From assembly GCF_012395255.1 (NCBI RefSeq), contig NZ_JAAZQD010000003.1:124001-188000 (forward strand): DNA of 64,000 nucleotides, given 5' to 3'. A program made the translations under genes and the position numbers. This DNA comes from Oleiagrimonas citrea. Its GTDB lineage: Bacteria; Pseudomonadota; Gammaproteobacteria; Xanthomonadales; Rhodanobacteraceae. The notes under the pieces are model-generated. The model did no database searches, was not told the origin of the DNA, and saw only the letters and a list, made by a program, of their open reading frames with translations. This document shows positions 61,788-64,000 of this stretch, piece by piece (position 1 is the stretch's first letter; each line of letters opens with the position of its first letter).

Positions 61788-63794
61788 GTGAACACCACCG
61801 GCCATGGCGCCATGACGCCGCAATCCGAACTGACCCTCCGCGGCGTGATCATCGGCGTGCTGATCACGCTGGTGTTCACCGCGGCCAATGTGTATTTCGG
61901 TCTCGAGGCGGGCCTGACCTTTGCCACCTCGATTCCTGCTGCGGTGATCTCGATGGCCGTGCTGCGCAAGGTCAGCGACGCCACCATCCAGGAAAACAAC
62001 ATCGTGCAGACCATCGCCTCGGCGGCGGGCTGCCTCTCGGCGATCATCTTCGTGCTGCCGGGCATGGTCATCGTCGGCTGGTGGGCCGGTTTCCCATACT
62101 GGGAGACCGCGGCGATCTGCGGACTGGGCGGCATTCTCGGCGTGATGTACTCGATTCCGCTGCGTCGCGCACTGGTGACCAATTCCGATCTGCCGTATCC
62201 AGAAGGCGTGGCCTGCGCCGAAGTGCTCAAGGTCGGCGACAGCCACCGCAGCGCCGACGCCGATGCGGACGCGGCCGAAGTCGCCCGCTCGGGCTTCCGT
62301 GCCGTGGTAGTGGGAGCGCTGGTCTCGGCGGGCTTCGCCGTGGTCGAGGCCACGCGCATCTTCGCCAAGGATGTCAGCGCGTATTTCCATGTCGGCGACC
62401 GCGGCGCGGCGACCGGCTTCGATTTCAGTCTGTCCTTCGCGCTGCTGGCCGTCGGTCATCTGGTCGGCTTGTGGGTTGGCGTGTCGATGCTGCTGGGCAC
62501 CCTGATCGCCTGGGGCTGGGCGGTGCCTCACTACACCCTGCTGGCGCACGCCACGGGCACGGCCGCCGAAGTCGCAGGTGCAGCCTTCGGCCAGAAGGTG
62601 CGGTTCCTGGGCGCGGGCACCATCGCCGCGGCCGCCGTGTGGACGCTGCTGAAGCTGGTCAAACCGGTCTATACGGGCCTGACCGACGCCATGCGCTCGA
62701 CCAAGTTGCGCAAGAGCGGTCAGGGCGCCAGCCTGCCGCGCACCGAACACGACCTGCCGATCGGCATCGTGGCCGTGGTCACGCTGGTATGCATGCTGCC
62801 GATCGCCTGGCTGCTGGGTGATTTCAGCGTCGGCGCCGGGCTGGGCTCGCAGATGTGGCTGCTGGTCATCGGCGGCGTAGTGTTCATCGCGCTGATGAGC
62901 TTTTTCGTGGCGTCGGTGTGCGGCTACATGGCCGGCCTGGTCGGTTCCTCCAACAGCCCGCTGTCGGGGATCGGCATCTTGGTCATCGTGATCGCCTCGG
63001 TGCTGCTGGCGCTGGGCGTGCAGTCGAGCCTGCCGCCGGAAGCGGGCAAGGCGCTGGTGGCGTTCGCGCTGTTCGCTTCGTCGGTGGTGTTCGCCGGCGC
63101 GACCATCGCCAACGACAACCTGCAGGATCTGAAGACCGGCCAGCTGGTCGACGCCACGCCGTGGAAGCAGCAGGTGGCGCTGGTGATCGGCGTCATCGCC
63201 GGTGCGCTGATCATTCCGTTCGTGATGAACATGCTCAACCAGGCTTATGGCTTCGTCGGCGCGGCGAACGCCACCAAGGACGCCCTCGCGGCGCCGCAGG
63301 CGGGCCTGATCTCGGCGCTGGCCCAGGGCGTGTTGCAGCACAACATCGAGTGGAGCCTGATCTGGACCGGCGCCGGCATCGGCGCGGTCATCATCGTCAT
63401 CGACGAACTGCTGGGCCTGCGCGGCACTTCCATGCGGCTGCCGCCGCTGGCGGTCGGTCTGGGTATCTACCTGCCGTCGGAGATCACCCTGATGATCGTG
63501 GTCGGCGCCTTCGTCGGCTGGTACTTCGACCGTCGCGCCGCACGTGCGCCGAAACCGGCTGCGACGCGTCAGTTGGGCGTGCTGATGTCTTCCGGTCTGA
63601 TCGTGGGTGAGAGCATCATCGGCGTGATCATTGCCGCCATCGTCGTGTTCTCCGGCAACGAGCATCCGCTGGCGCTGGTCGGCGATGGCTTCGAGCACGC
63701 TTCGGTGTGGGTCGGCGGAGCCGCCTTTATTGCCGTACTGGCGGCCCTGTACATGTGGGTGAGCCGCCTGGGACGCCCGAACGGCGCACGCTGA
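61788..63794 (+). CDS. OPT-family oligopeptide transporter
   Basis: 668 aa with about 16 helices. The OPT start LTLRGVIIGVLITLVFTAANVYFGLEAGLTFATS and the NNIVQTIASAAG motif are clear; NSDLPYPEGVACAEVLK is also typical. OPT proteins move oligopeptides or metal-siderophore complexes in bacteria. GTG 61788 is chosen; ATG 61812 is a possible shorter start. It is convergent with a GGDEF gene and shares a long hairpin. Confidence 0.93.
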   Translation: MNTTGHGAMTPQSELTLRGVIIGVLITLVFTAANVYFGLEAGLTFATSIPAAVISMAVLRKVSDATIQENNIVQTIASAAGCLSAIIFVLPGMVIVGWWAGFPYWETAAICGLGGILGVMYSIPLRRALVTNSDLPYPEGVACAEVLKVGDSHRSADADADAAEVARSGFRAVVVGALVSAGFAVVEATRIFAKDVSAYFHVGDRGAATGFDFSLSFALLAVGHLVGLWVGVSMLLGTLIAWGWAVPHYTLLAHATGTAAEVAGAAFGQKVRFLGAGTIAAAAVWTLLKLVKPVYTGLTDAMRSTKLRKSGQGASLPRTEHDLPIGIVAVVTLVCMLPIAWLLGDFSVGAGLGSQMWLLVIGGVVFIALMSFFVASVCGYMAGLVGSSNSPLSGIGILVIVIASVLLALGVQSSLPPEAGKALVAFALFASSVVFAGATIANDNLQDLKTGQLVDATPWKQQVALVIGVIAGALIIPFVMNMLNQAYGFVGAANATKDALAAPQAGLISALAQGVLQHNIEWSLIWTGAGIGAVIIVIDELLGLRGTSMRLPPLAVGLGIYLPSEITLMIVVGAFVGWYFDRRAARAPKPAATRQLGVLMSSGLIVGESIIGVIIAAIVVFSGNEHPLALVGDGFEHASVWVGGAAFIAVLAALYMWVSRLGRPNGAR

Positions 63795-63808
63795 TTCGCG
63801 GTATCTGC

Positions 63809-63851
63809 GCATCCGGCCGGCGAGAGAGCTTCTTCCTCGCCGGCCGGATGC
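63809..63851. terminator. bidirectional hairpin after OPT
   Basis: Perfect 16-bp stem GCATCCGGCCGGCGAG / CTCGCCGGCCGGATGC with an 11-base loop, between two convergent genes. No T-tract follows. Confidence 0.7.
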
Positions 63852-63861
63852 ACGCCGTCCA

Positions 63862-64000
63862 TTACTTCTCGACGGGGTGTTTCGGGATTTCCGCCTCGAG
63901 ATCCATGGACGCCTCCCATTTGCAGGTGCGATTGCGCCCGCCATTCTTGGCGGCGAACATCGCATGGTCGGCCCGGTCGATGCTCAATTCGACGTTGAGC
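63862..64000 (-). CDS. GGDEF-domain protein (only the last 46 codons)
   Basis: Only the C-terminus is present: VELSIDRADHAMFAAKNGG, then RNRTCKW and a short acidic-basic tail ending at TAA 63862-63864. ADHAMFAAKNGGRNR is the normal end of a GGDEF domain. The GGDEF motif itself is outside the window. Confidence 0.88.
   Translation of the reverse strand, partial: LNVELSIDRADHAMFAAKNGGRNRTCKWEASMDLEAEIPKHPVEK

Noticed and set aside
61692-63965. 757-codon open frame on the minus strand
   Set aside because: Shadow of the OPT gene. The true minus-strand gene here is the GGDEF end, which is in a different frame.

Overview
The window is G+C-rich, densely coded DNA from a gammaproteobacterium. The gene order asd - coiled-coil gene - fimV - truA - trpF - (trpI) - trpBA - accD, an NPP-type lipoprotein phosphodiesterase, a HutF-type histidine pathway and several c-di-GMP proteins fit the Xanthomonadales, most likely a Rhodanobacteraceae or Xanthomonadaceae member. 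This assignment rests on recognition, not on a search. No rRNA, tRNA, CRISPR array, IS element, integrase or phage module was seen.

Layout. 1-13.5 kb is core metabolism: psd (cut by the window edge, minus strand), prmB, aroC, asd, a small coiled-coil secreted protein, fimV, truA, trpF, a JmjC-like cupin hydroxylase, a divergent TrpI-type LysR regulator, trpB, trpA and accD. At 13.8-16 kb an AraC regulator and a frameshifted OmpA-like gene follow accD. 16-21 kb holds a pseudo-receiver protein, a DUF4399 protein, gltX, a small membrane protein, zur, a merC-type gene behind a candidate Zur box, and the tiny ribosomal protein bTHX. 21-27.3 kb holds hutI, a CLC antiporter, a GNAT-nitrilase fusion and hutF; hutU lies apart at 40.4 kb. 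27-32 kb is accessory: a lipoprotein, LysR, aldo-keto reductase, SDR and MFS exporter. 32.6-37 kb is an ABC ATPase / FtsX permease / membrane-fusion operon of MacAB style. 37-46 kb holds a SulP transporter, NPP, hutU, a membrane gene broken by an amber codon, a diguanylate cyclase, DUF1543, YjdM/PhnA, msrA-msrB and a GNAT. 47-54.8 kb holds a MASE1-PAS-GGDEF-EAL protein, the queuosine-precursor transporter, a YadGH-like ABC exporter and a second aldo-keto reductase. 54.8-64 kb holds an SH3 protein with a basic repeat tail, a secreted GH25 lysozyme of actinobacterial type, a lipoprotein MsrA, an UndA-like heme-oxygenase-fold oxidase, a PAS-GGDEF-EAL protein, an OPT transporter and the 3' end of another GGDEF gene.

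How genes work together. The trp genes use GTGA stop/start overlaps and a divergent LysR gene, the arrangement of indoleglycerol-phosphate-activated trpBA. HutU, HutI and HutF give three steps of the route urocanate to imidazolonepropionate to formiminoglutamate to formylglutamate; hutH and hutG are not here. Zur lies next to a membrane gene with a Zur-like operator. Three complete c-di-GMP enzymes and one partial one occur in the last 22 kb.

Most interesting: the UndA-like (1-alkene-forming) enzyme placed directly before a GGDEF/EAL protein; the GH25 lysozyme that looks transferred from Actinobacteria; the cupin hydroxylase inside the trp cluster; the GNAT-nitrilase fusion between hut genes; and two damaged or switchable genes (a G8 tract in the OmpA-like gene, and an in-frame TAG in a membrane gene).
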